Origin: CAYNRA01 sp964399465
GTDB taxonomy: Bacteria > Bacteroidota > Bacteroidia > Cytophagales > Spirosomataceae
Assembly (NCBI GenBank): GCA_964399465.1
Contig: CAYNRA010000084.1
Span: 1 to 12,487, forward strand
Length of the DNA stretch: 12,487 bases
Direction: 5' to 3'
Positions 6,583 to 12,487 of the stretch are shown here, piece by piece; the stretch's first letter is position 1; every line of letters starts with the position of its first letter. The translations under genes were made by a program, and so were the position numbers. Under the pieces are notes generated by a model that was given only the letters and a program-made list of their open reading frames with translations, had not been told where the DNA came from and ran no database searches.

Positions 6583-7890
6583 TTATTTTTGAATTTTATA
6601 AAATACAAACCGCTTATCGTCTTGACTTTTTTCTCGAACAATTAATTGCTTTCCTTCCTTTTCTTCATATAGTTCGTTTATTCGAATGATTAACCTTGAC
6701 CGCTTTAATCTCCGAGTATCTATATTTTCTAAATTGTGTATACCAAGAATTTTATCTAATTTTTCGGAATCAATCTGTTGGTCAGCAAACAGCATCAATT
6801 GCTCTATAATACCTTCTGTTTCGCTTACAACCGGAGTTAAATCTTGTAGTACAACAGGTCTATTTTTCCTGTATTTCAAAAGAAGTTGAGCGAGTATTCC
6901 TAATAAAGCTAAAATCAGTAGAATATAAATGAAGTCTTTTATTGGAAATTTGTTTTCTACTTCTCCCCGACTGTCCAACTCAAGTTGACCAATCACTTTA
7001 GACTTCTTCGCCATCTCTTTGATATTCAATGATTGCGGTTGGCCATCACTATTTTGAAAATGAATGGTATTTCCGATCACTTCTGTATATGGAGACAAGT
7101 AAAAGGCACGATTGATAATCAAGTCATACAAAAGAATCTTACCTGTTTCTTTTTCGATGATATTCCAACCCATATTATCTACACTAAACTCAGAATTGAA
7201 GAAAAGGTAATCTTGTGTTTCAATTGCATCGAAATAAAATTTTTCTAAGTACTTTTCTACCGTATTCCCTTCAATATTAACACGCAAACGCTTCCATTCC
7301 TTGGTACTCCAATCTAAAAAGTAACCGTTGGGTTCAAGTTTTTCCGTTTTATCCCGTAGATTTCTATGAATACCAAATAAAGCATAAACCCCTTTCGAGT
7401 TCTGAAAAACAACACGCGTATAATAGTGTAAAGGCTGGTTTTTAGTGTAAGTAAACTCCCATGAACCATTTAATTCGTCAAAACGTATCAAATCCATATG
7501 GGAAACCCAAAGTCCTTCACCTCCCAAGGTGTAAACAACCGAATCACGTACAAAAGGAGTTGCTAGACACGTGTACCCGCGGTTGTAAAATTTATATTTT
7601 TGTTCAATCGCGGCTTCTTTCACTTCAAATAAATCAAAACTACAGAGAGTAAATGAAAACAAATTTTTTCCTCTATAAAAAAAAAGAGAGCTTTCTGGCG
7701 CATTTTGGTAATTTTTATATACCAAATTGATGGCTTTTTCTGTGAGTTGCCCGGAAAAGAAATTCCGTCTTCGTGCGTTTTCCCATTTAGATAAATGGAT
7801 TCTTGTCCATTTGTACTCTTCAGCAGCATAGGATGCATAGAATGAGGTACAAAAAAGGAGTGTCAGACCAAATTTTGTGTACTTGTTCAT
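6583..7890 (-). CDS. Membrane-anchored sensor-like protein with putative C-terminal DNA-binding domain (paralogue A)
   Basis: Family not recognised. The 435 residues begin with a signal peptide (basic M1-N-K-Y-T-K, hydrophobic core about 7-16, likely cleavage near 22-23). An extracytoplasmic region (24-317) has repeated F-D/W-type blades, for example R136-F-D-E-L-N-G-S-W and Y190-F-L-D-W-S-T-K-E-W, suggesting a Kelch-like beta-propeller. C83 and C108 may form a disulphide. One membrane helix (about 318-338) is followed by R-K-N-R and a cytoplasmic domain (360-435) with an Arg/Lys-rich helix (D391-T-R-R-L-K-R-S-R) and a final hairpin-like segment ending D-D-K-R-F. This could be a winged helix, which would make it a one-component transmembrane regulator. 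I chose ATG 7890 for the signal peptide; TTG 7950 would bury it. It lies 138 bases downstream of its paralogue and ends at a clear terminator. Confidence 0.8.
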   Translation of the reverse strand: MNKYTKFGLTLLFCTSFYASYAAEEYKWTRIHLSKWENARRRNFFSGQLTEKAINLVYKNYQNAPESSLFFYRGKNLFSFTLCSFDLFEVKEAAIEQKYKFYNRGYTCLATPFVRDSVVYTLGGEGLWVSHMDLIRFDELNGSWEFTYTKNQPLHYYTRVVFQNSKGVYALFGIHRNLRDKTEKLEPNGYFLDWSTKEWKRLRVNIEGNTVEKYLEKFYFDAIETQDYLFFNSEFSVDNMGWNIIEKETGKILLYDLIINRAFYLSPYTEVIGNTIHFQNSDGQPQSLNIKEMAKKSKVIGQLELDSRGEVENKFPIKDFIYILLILALLGILAQLLLKYRKNRPVVLQDLTPVVSETEGIIEQLMLFADQQIDSEKLDKILGIHNLENIDTRRLKRSRLIIRINELYEEKEGKQLIVREKSQDDKRFVFYKIQK

Positions 7891-8008
7891 CTGTTTAGAT
7901 ATGTCTATTTTTGAGCTAATTTTCGTTACACTTTTCAATGAAGAAAGCAATTACTGACTAAGAAAATAAACTGTTGACTTTTTAAAACTACGTGATTTCA
8001 GAAATTGT

Positions 8009-8020
8009 AATGTATACATT
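8009..8020. repeat. 12-bp perfect palindrome between the paralogues
   Basis: AATGTATACATT is self-complementary. It lies nine bases beyond the stop of the upstream paralogue and about 120 bases before the start of the downstream one. It could be an operator for paralogue A. No T-tract follows, so it is not a terminator. Confidence 0.3.
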
Positions 8021-8028
8021 TCCTATTA

Positions 8029-9336
8029 TCAGCGTACAATTCTATACGAAATGTATCTTTTGTCATCTGGATTTTTTTCTCTAATAATCAGATTTTTACC
8101 TTCTTTTTCACAATATATTTCATTCACTTTTGCAATCCTTCGTGCGCGTTTAATACGTTTAGAGTCAATATTTTCTACCAGTTCGATGTCTATCAACTTA
8201 TCTAATTGTTCCGTATCTAGTACTTGGTTTTCAAATAATAATAGTCGCTCGATGTATATATCCACTTCAGACGTCCCGCTTGCTGATTCATCATTCAAAG
8301 TACTGTCCGACTGCTTGCGTTTGTAAACAGCAATACTCACCCCAATGGCCAAGAATAGAATCATTGAAAAAAATAGTATCTCTTTGGAAGCGAGATTGAC
8401 GGTTTGGTTGGGTTCTCCAATTACTAGCTGCCCCACTTTTTTTGACTTTTTTCGCATTTCAGCGATGTCCAGTTTTTTTTCTTGTCCATCTGGCATTTGG
8501 AGACGAATGTCATCATTGATGACTTCAATGTAAGGGGAATCTTTGACATAATCATTGTTTAACCCATCGTATAAATAAATTTCTCCTGTCTCTTTATCCA
8601 CGATATTCCAACCGATATTTTCTACTTCAAAATCCGCTAGAAGATAGAAAAAAATAAATTTTTTGGTTTCAATAGACGCAAAAGTACTTTTTTCTGTTAG
8701 CTGTTTTTTTCCCTTTCCTGCTATATTGACTTGCAGTCGCTTCCATTCTTTGGTCTGCCAATCTAAGAAATACCCGTCTAGTTCTGCCCGAATCATTTTT
8801 TTTCGAGGATTCACATAATTACCAAACAGTGCATAGATTCCTTTGGAATTTTGAAAAACCACTTCTGTGTGGTAATCAACTGGTTGGTTTAAGGTGGTAT
8901 AAAACTCCCAAAAACCGTTCTTTTCATCAAAACGAAGTAAATCAGACGTACTATTCCATATACCTTCAGAACCAAGTAGATAAATGGCAGAATCGCGTAC
9001 GAGAGGCCACGAACCACATGTATATCCCCTGTTGTAGAGCTTGTATTTTTGCGTTAGCTGGTTTCCATTTACTTCCAACAAGTCAAAACCACAAGGCTGA
9101 AATGCCAATAGGTTACTTCCACGATTGAAAAACAGAAACGCATTTGGCGTATTCTTATACCTTTTGGCGAGCGTATCAATGACTGTCAGAGGCAGCTTGC
9201 CACCCAAAAAATATTGTTTATTTTCAATTGGGACATTTTTTATTCTGATATGAGCCCAATAAAAATCGTTGGCAAACATTTTTGGTGAAAAACCAATAAA
9301 AAGAAGTAGTAAGATAGATGTTTTTGAGAATTTCAT
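8029..9336 (-). CDS. Membrane-anchored sensor-like protein with putative C-terminal DNA-binding domain (paralogue B)
   Basis: This has the same architecture as the gene ending at 6583 and, from ATG 9336, exactly the same length of 435 residues. It has a signal peptide (M-K-F-S-K then a leucine/isoleucine core, cleavage near 22-23), an extracytoplasmic propeller-like region with C82 and C107 matching the other protein's cysteines, a membrane helix (about 318-337), and a basic C-terminal domain (360-435). From residue 374 to 435 the two align without gaps, with about 34 of 62 positions identical by my count, including K-R-x-R, E-K-E-G-K, I-R-E-K and D-D-K-R. The linker after the membrane (341-356) is Ser/Asp-rich and diverged. 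An in-frame TTG at 9342 is less likely. Function unknown; a role as transmembrane regulator is inferred. It has no terminator of its own, so readthrough into paralogue A is plausible. Confidence 0.8.
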   Translation of the reverse strand: MKFSKTSILLLLFIGFSPKMFANDFYWAHIRIKNVPIENKQYFLGGKLPLTVIDTLAKRYKNTPNAFLFFNRGSNLLAFQPCGFDLLEVNGNQLTQKYKLYNRGYTCGSWPLVRDSAIYLLGSEGIWNSTSDLLRFDEKNGFWEFYTTLNQPVDYHTEVVFQNSKGIYALFGNYVNPRKKMIRAELDGYFLDWQTKEWKRLQVNIAGKGKKQLTEKSTFASIETKKFIFFYLLADFEVENIGWNIVDKETGEIYLYDGLNNDYVKDSPYIEVINDDIRLQMPDGQEKKLDIAEMRKKSKKVGQLVIGEPNQTVNLASKEILFFSMILFLAIGVSIAVYKRKQSDSTLNDESASGTSEVDIYIERLLLFENQVLDTEQLDKLIDIELVENIDSKRIKRARRIAKVNEIYCEKEGKNLIIREKNPDDKRYISYRIVR

Positions 9337-9342
9337 GAACAA

Positions 9343-9640
9343 GTCAGGTAAGGTTAATTTGGGATAGCCTCGTTTTTCCTAGCTATGGTATTTAGAATAC
9401 TTATTTCTAAAGTAAAAGCATCGAATGCATGAAAATTGCATTTTTATTCAATGGTTCCTTCCAGAAAACACGCATACCAAATCCTTTTCAAAATACAAAA
9501 AAGATTGATTTTTTTCTCCATTTTCATATAGAAAAAGTATATATTTAATACAACACCTCTCTAAACCTGCGATGAAATATCATCATTTTACGACATATTC
9601 TTTTTATCCAGAATGTACCTAACGAATGCACGAAAAAGAT
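9343..9640. other. Intergenic region upstream of the paralogue pair, no gene seen
   Basis: The gap holds the presumed leftward promoter of the paralogue pair, but I find no full TAnnTTTG on the - strand. It contains an inverted repeat at 9391-9411, a short stem AATGCA/TGCATT at 9424-9442, and a near-perfect 14-base direct repeat: CGAATGCATGAAAA (9422-9435) and CGAATGCACGAAAA (9623-9636). No terminator hairpin is evident for the gene ending at 9641. Confidence 0.4.
9391..9411. promoter_or_regulatory. Inverted repeat upstream of paralogue B, candidate operator
   Basis: TTTAGAA, seven bases, TTCTAAA: perfect 7-bp half-sites one to two helical turns apart, 55-75 bases upstream of ATG 9336. This geometry suits a dimeric regulator, possibly the encoded proteins themselves. 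The low sequence complexity keeps confidence low. Confidence 0.3.
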
Positions 9641-10180
9641 TTACGAATTCATCCTGATTGCCTGCATAGTTCTAATTTCTTGTAACAAACGAGCAGGAAA
9701 ATCAAAAGTAGGTTCACCCTCAGGAATATGGATATACGGAAAATCTTCGCCGTATTTAGTATATACCAAACTCAACGTTTCATGATTCGTAGATAGAAAA
9801 ATAGATATATTCTTTTCTAACTTTCCACGCGAGAAAAATCCAGTTTTTGGGAGAATGCTACTGGAAACATCCATTGGTTCTGAGGGGGCTACGGTATTTG
9901 AATCCATATGTAGCGGTTCAAGAGAAGGATTAATTAGTATAACGGGGAATTTTTGCTCAAAGGCAAAAAATTCAGCCCAAAAACCACCAAATCTCTCACC
10001 AACGAGTAACGTATTGTCAGGAGAAACACCGAATAACTGCATTTTGATTTGCACAAATGCTGCAAGTAAGTCAGATGATTCATAGTTAATTACTTGTGCA
10101 TCAGGGTAATGATTTTGGATAATTTGATAGGTATTAGAATGAGACCCACCTTCAAAATCTGGAAAATAGATGACTTGCAT
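9641..10180 (-). CDS. YqiA/YcfP-type alpha/beta hydrolase fold protein lacking the catalytic triad
   Basis: The 179-residue protein matches the small UPF0227 alpha/beta hydrolases (E. coli YqiA and YcfP) from end to end: I-Y-F at residues 4-6, the nucleophile-elbow region L59-V-G-E-R-F-G-G-F-W-A-E70, I83-N-P-S-L, S130-T-N-H-E-T-L and the C-terminal helix. Active esterases here have G-x-S-x-G-G; this protein has G61-E-R63-F-G-G, so the serine is replaced by arginine. The expected catalytic Asp is H133, the expected His is F159, and the H-G of the N-terminal strand turn (oxyanion region) is P7-D8. It is probably a pseudoenzyme with a binding or structural role. It is cytosolic, with no signal peptide. 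It is isolated between long gaps, so the neighbours give no clue. Confidence 0.8.
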   Translation of the reverse strand: MQVIYFPDFEGGSHSNTYQIIQNHYPDAQVINYESSDLLAAFVQIKMQLFGVSPDNTLLVGERFGGFWAEFFAFEQKFPVILINPSLEPLHMDSNTVAPSEPMDVSSSILPKTGFFSRGKLEKNISIFLSTNHETLSLVYTKYGEDFPYIHIPEGEPTFDFPARLLQEIRTMQAIRMNS

Positions 10181-10611
10181 GTTAGCTAAGTGGTAAAGGG
10201 TTGAGAAAATAGGAATATTTAAACAAGAATAGATAGCTTACCGCCTATTTTATTGAAATCACTTCACAAAATTCCTTATTTATGAATTATTGGGAAAAAT
10301 TACTTATTAAACGGTATGAAGAAATGGAGCCTTCTAATATCCCGATTCTTTAGACTAATGAAGTCCATGCTTAAAATTCTACTATGGATGTGGATCTTAT
10401 TTTTTAAATACAAGTAAAAAATTTCAATACGTATCTACATTCAGATAGAATCAATTGAAGTAATTTATACTCTGATTAGATGAACAATAATTCGTAAGGC
10501 ATCTATTGTTTAATTTACAATTACTTCCAAAAACCAAATTGGCCTTCGGAAGCAATTATGAATTTCTATAACCAAATCATAAGAGAATAAGTAGCCAAAT
10601 TCACTTGTTTT
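10181..10611. other. Long intergenic region with inverted repeats and short open frames
   Basis: These 431 bases contain no convincing gene. A rightward 33-codon frame (10316-10417) would encode a peptide rich in hydrophobic and basic residues, with three Trp and five Met, and overlaps a 23-codon frame (10282-10353). Nested inverted repeats occur: GAAGTAATT (10457-10465) with AATTACTTC (10519-10527), enclosing AACAATA (10483-10489) with TATTGTT (10504-10510). A start-less, protein-like frame runs from 10491 to the TAA at 10569-10571. These may be remnants, a structured RNA or a dispersed repeat. I see no terminator for the aspartic protease-like gene. Confidence 0.4.
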
Positions 10612-11292
10612 TTAGTTAGATAACCTATATTTCAAGCGTTGATTTTGGAAGTCTATATAAACTTGGAAATTAGCAAAAAAGTCATATCCGATGATTCCAT
10701 CTACACTCCCCATCATAAGCGTCATTTGTAACAAGGCAGGTAGATTGCCGTAATTCGCCTGAAAAGTCGTATCCCCAATACGCGTTGGAATAGCAAAGCA
10801 GTCTGTTTCGAACACTCCAAAACCAGGGTAGAAATCTTGTAATTTACCTGTAGTTTCGTGTCCATCTGTTACGTTACTTGCCAGATAGGACAGTTTTGCC
10901 CCTGTATCGAGAAAAAAGGAATACGTATTTTCACCTACAGAAAGCTGAACCCGTGGAATACTTTGGAAAGTGGTGAATTGTATTTCATTTCCTTCAAAAT
11001 CTATGGTTTCTCTTTCAAAAGTGACGGTTTTATTGGCATAATCAAAAAGCACCACAAAGTCTGACAAGATATCAGCCCCTAGAAGCGTGGTGATTTCCAT
11101 ACCTAACATCTGTGTAATTGTTGAAATAGTCAAACCAAGAAAATTTGTAGTACAGTTGTATTCTTGTCCACAAAAATTCAATGCGTTCGCTGTATGAATA
11201 GTCGATGGAGCGCCTGTATCAATCAAAATGATGGAGTTGCCGTCATGGATAATTGGATGTCCATCGAATAAAGTCAAAGAAAATGTAGGCAT
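10612..11292 (-). CDS. Single-chain retropepsin-like aspartic protease with two DTG motifs
   Basis: The 226-residue protein is an internal duplication of a retropepsin-type lobe. Lobe 1 has I24-D25-T-G27-A-P-S and, at its end, L70-L-G-A-D-I-L then F-D-Y-A-N-K-T-V-T-F. Lobe 2 has L128-D129-T-G131-A-K and I200-I-G-Y-D-F then I-D-F-Q-N-Q-R-L-K-Y. Each lobe supplies one catalytic Asp, so the chain could fold as an intramolecular pair, as pepsin does, instead of a homodimer as retroviral proteases do. Both D-T-G motifs and both G-x-D loops are intact, so activity is plausible. It has no signal peptide or membrane helix and is probably cytosolic. ATG 11292 begins shortly before lobe 1. It stands alone and its substrate is unknown. 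Confidence 0.8.
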   Translation of the reverse strand: MPTFSLTLFDGHPIIHDGNSIILIDTGAPSTIHTANALNFCGQEYNCTTNFLGLTISTITQMLGMEITTLLGADILSDFVVLFDYANKTVTFERETIDFEGNEIQFTTFQSIPRVQLSVGENTYSFFLDTGAKLSYLASNVTDGHETTGKLQDFYPGFGVFETDCFAIPTRIGDTTFQANYGNLPALLQMTLMMGSVDGIIGYDFFANFQVYIDFQNQRLKYRLSN

Positions 11293-11449
11293 GAGATAGA
11301 TTATATGTTAGAAATAAAAACAAGTGAAAGAAATCTCTTTGTTCTTTATCCGTTCAGTATGAAGTATACAGGTATTCAAATAATTAGTGGTTTATGTACG
11401 AATAAATCCATTGTTTTTTCAACCATAAAATGGGTTTAAATGATTCCAT

Positions 11450-11499
11450 TAAATAAGAAAACTTATTTATCGGTAGGTAATTCAGTGTATAAAATACAC
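11450..11499. repeat. Two hairpins downstream of the VanZ-like gene
   Basis: GTGTAT-AAA-ATACAC (11485-11499) lies 13 bases past the VanZ-like stop, and TAAATAAG-AAAA-CTTATTTA (11450-11469) a little further on. Both stems are perfect but A/T-rich, and no T-tract follows them on the - strand. They may contribute to termination or RNA stability; the assignment is weak. Confidence 0.35.
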
Positions 11500-11512
11500 A
11501 AAAAAGCAAGTC

Positions 11513-11890
11513 TTATCTCCTGAATATCAAGCGTTTCATACTTATAAATACTAAAAAAACAACCAAGCCAGCGCCAAGTCCAATGCAATTTGCCCAAACG
11601 TCTTCTATATCAAAACGACCGTGAATAGCTTTACCTATCAAGCGAATAGAAATGCGATTGGAAAATGACTGCGCCGCCTCGATACCAACACCAAAGAGAG
11701 CAAGGAGAAAAGCGACAAGAAACCATTTTCTAGGAAATAAGCCCACCATAAACACGGTAGCACAAAAGTAAAAGAGCGTATGCAATTCTTTGTCATAATG
11801 GCGGAAAACACGAGGTAGTTTCAACATAAAACCGATGATTGAACAACTGAATACTACTGCAACCAAGAACAATTTTGTTTTATTTGACAT
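11513..11890 (-). CDS. VanZ-like family membrane protein
   Basis: The 125-residue integral membrane protein has about four hydrophobic segments (6-23, 38-52, 56-74 and 99-120). VanZ-like hallmarks are D33-K-E-L-H-T-L-F-Y-F before the second helix, G67-V-G-I-E-A-A-Q-S-F after the third, and G91-R-F-D-I-E-D-V-W-A-N-C-I-G leading into the fourth. The conserved His, Glu, Gln, Asp and Asn line up as in the family. VanZ of Enterococcus confers low-level teicoplanin resistance, but most VanZ-like proteins have no known role and resistance should not be assumed here. ATG 11890 is followed by a short basic N terminus. No van genes or cell-wall genes are nearby. Confidence 0.88.
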   Translation of the reverse strand: MSNKTKLFLVAVVFSCSIIGFMLKLPRVFRHYDKELHTLFYFCATVFMVGLFPRKWFLVAFLLALFGVGIEAAQSFSNRISIRLIGKAIHGRFDIEDVWANCIGLGAGLVVFLVFISMKRLIFRR

Positions 11891-12028
11891 ACCTTTTACG
11901 ATAAAAACCAGCAGAATATTTTGGTTGATTTGCCTAGATTAATTTAAAAAAAACAGAAAAAAATAATACACGTATATGAATATACGAATATAGAGACTCA
12001 CCTTAAGCAAACTCTTTTGACGAAGAAA

Positions 12029-12202
12029 TTAGACAGAATTAACAAACCTAATCAGTACCACTGCATTCTTCCAAACTTTTTTTATTAAGCGGTCATTTTG
12101 GGCTCTTTTTTTTTCATAACGACAATTGCCCAACACTTTTCTGCATCGGGCAATCGCGCGTTCAAGCAGTTGTGAGCTGCTTTCATCTAAAAAATCAATT
12201 AA
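12029..12202 (-). other. Start-less protein-like open frame with GC-richer hairpins; possible remnant or dispersed repeat
   Basis: After a TGA at 12203-12205, 57 sense codons run leftward to a TAA at 12029-12031, and the frame stays open for about 27 more codons after that stop. The translation is strongly basic and protein-like (A-R-C-R-K-V-L-G-N-C-R-Y near residues 18-29, V-W-K-N-A-V-V-L-I near 43-51), but it has no ATG or GTG near its beginning. A second frame, ATG 12186 to TAA 12085, gives 33 codons. The DNA also forms ATTGCCC/GGGCAAT (12125-12154) and AAGCAG/CTGCTT (12164-12182). I cannot tell whether it is a gene fragment, a structured RNA or a repeated element. Confidence 0.3.
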
Positions 12203-12424
12203 TCAATTAAATCAATCTTTTCACTTTATGAAAAATTTTCCACAAAGGTATATCGACTAACAGACACAATGAAATTTACTTATTATACGGTAATTCGTAC
12301 TCCTAAAATGTATAAAAATCTAAATCTTCATCCTATATCTCACGAAAACTCTCTGAGGAAAAATTATTCCTAACAAACACTTTCGATACGAACCACTCCC
12401 TAAAAATGCGCACCTAACTTCATG

Positions 12425-12432
12425 TACATTTG
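12425..12432 (+). promoter_or_regulatory. Candidate -7 promoter motif, rightward
   Basis: TACATTTG is an exact TAnnTTTG match followed by CACT, in a 600-bp region with no rightward gene in the window. It would start a transcript near 12440 for a gene beyond the window end. A -33 TTTG at the usual distance is not seen. Confidence 0.4.
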
Positions 12433-12487
12433 CACTCTTTTTGGTAAATTGACACATTCGAAAATGTATTGCATTTTCTAGACTTCT

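Larger units (their letters stand above)
11891..12487. other. Long intergenic region to the window end
   Basis: Nearly 600 bases have no convincing complete gene. Contents are a near-palindrome CGTATATGAATATACG (11971-11986), a less AT-rich block with a start-less leftward frame and hairpins (12029-12202), a short tandem repeat of AATCAATT (12193-12208, continuing imperfectly), a chance-level 34-codon rightward ORF (12269-12373), and a good rightward -7 motif at 12425-12432 that suggests a gene beginning beyond the window. A leftward -33/-7 pair (TTTG at 12075-12072, TAGGTTTG at 12050-12043, 21-base spacer) could serve the VanZ-like gene. Confidence 0.5.

Noticed and set aside
7888..7950. Extension of paralogue A to TTG 7950 (455 residues), and likewise paralogue B to TTG 9342
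   Set aside because: The extension would bury a good signal peptide, and both ATG starts give proteins of the same length and alignment.
10524..10552. Hairpin CTTCC/GGAAG enclosing CCAAATTGG as a terminator of the aspartic protease-like gene
   Set aside because: The outer stem is five pairs with a large internal loop, the inner palindrome cannot form a real loop, and no T-tract follows in the right place.
11513..11890. Glycopeptide-resistance gene vanZ
   Set aside because: The protein fits the broad VanZ-like membrane family, but there are no van genes around it and most family members have no resistance role.
12193..12218. Tandem AATCAATT units as a possible CRISPR or iteron array
   Set aside because: There are only two exact 8-bp units and a partial third, low-complexity, with no replication or Cas gene nearby.
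12269..12373. 34-codon rightward ORF
   Set aside because: Its length is expected by chance; I see no promoter spacing, recognisable motif or neighbouring support.

Overview
The window looks like a low-GC chromosome segment from the Bacteroidota, most likely a flavobacterium-type organism. The evidence is AT-rich codon use, few obvious Shine-Dalgarno sites, several matches to the Bacteroidota -7 promoter motif TAnnTTTG, and a gene set usual for that phylum (ElaA-type GNAT, TcdA next to a TatD hydrolase, a THUMP-like methyltransferase, a LytTR protein, a VanZ-like protein). I cannot name the genus. I see no rRNA, tRNA, CRISPR array, IS transposase or phage gene.

Positions 1-5600 are compact housekeeping DNA. 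A YbgC-like hotdog thioesterase and a YihY/BrkB membrane protein form a + strand pair. It meets, with interlocking stop codons, a - strand pair of a TatD-type metallohydrolase and tcdA (tRNA ct6A dehydratase). A short divergent promoter region leads to an ElaA-like acetyltransferase on +. That gene converges on a beta-carbonic anhydrase through a perfect 15-bp hairpin that can serve as terminator for both. A SAM-dependent methyltransferase with a C-terminal THUMP-like domain closes this part.

Positions 5600-9640 are accessory in character and almost all on the - strand. Two tandem paralogues, each 435 residues from its chosen start, share one layout: signal peptide, propeller-like extracytoplasmic domain with two conserved cysteines, one membrane helix, and a basic cytoplasmic C-terminal domain with a possible winged-helix pattern. 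Downstream lie a small possible gene (6121-6300), a pair of strong hairpins, and a stand-alone LytTR DNA-binding protein. I infer that this may be a membrane-to-DNA signalling locus. It is the most interesting part of the window, but no function can be assigned from sequence alone.

Positions 9641-12487 hold three isolated - strand genes: a YqiA/YcfP-type alpha/beta hydrolase that seems to have lost its whole catalytic triad, a cytoplasmic single-chain aspartic protease-like protein with two DTG motifs, and a VanZ-like membrane protein. They are separated by long gaps of 220 to 600 bp. Three gap blocks (about 6009-6124, 10457-10571 and 12029-12202) carry inverted repeats and protein-like short open frames without convincing starts. 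They may be dispersed repeats, structured RNAs or gene remnants.
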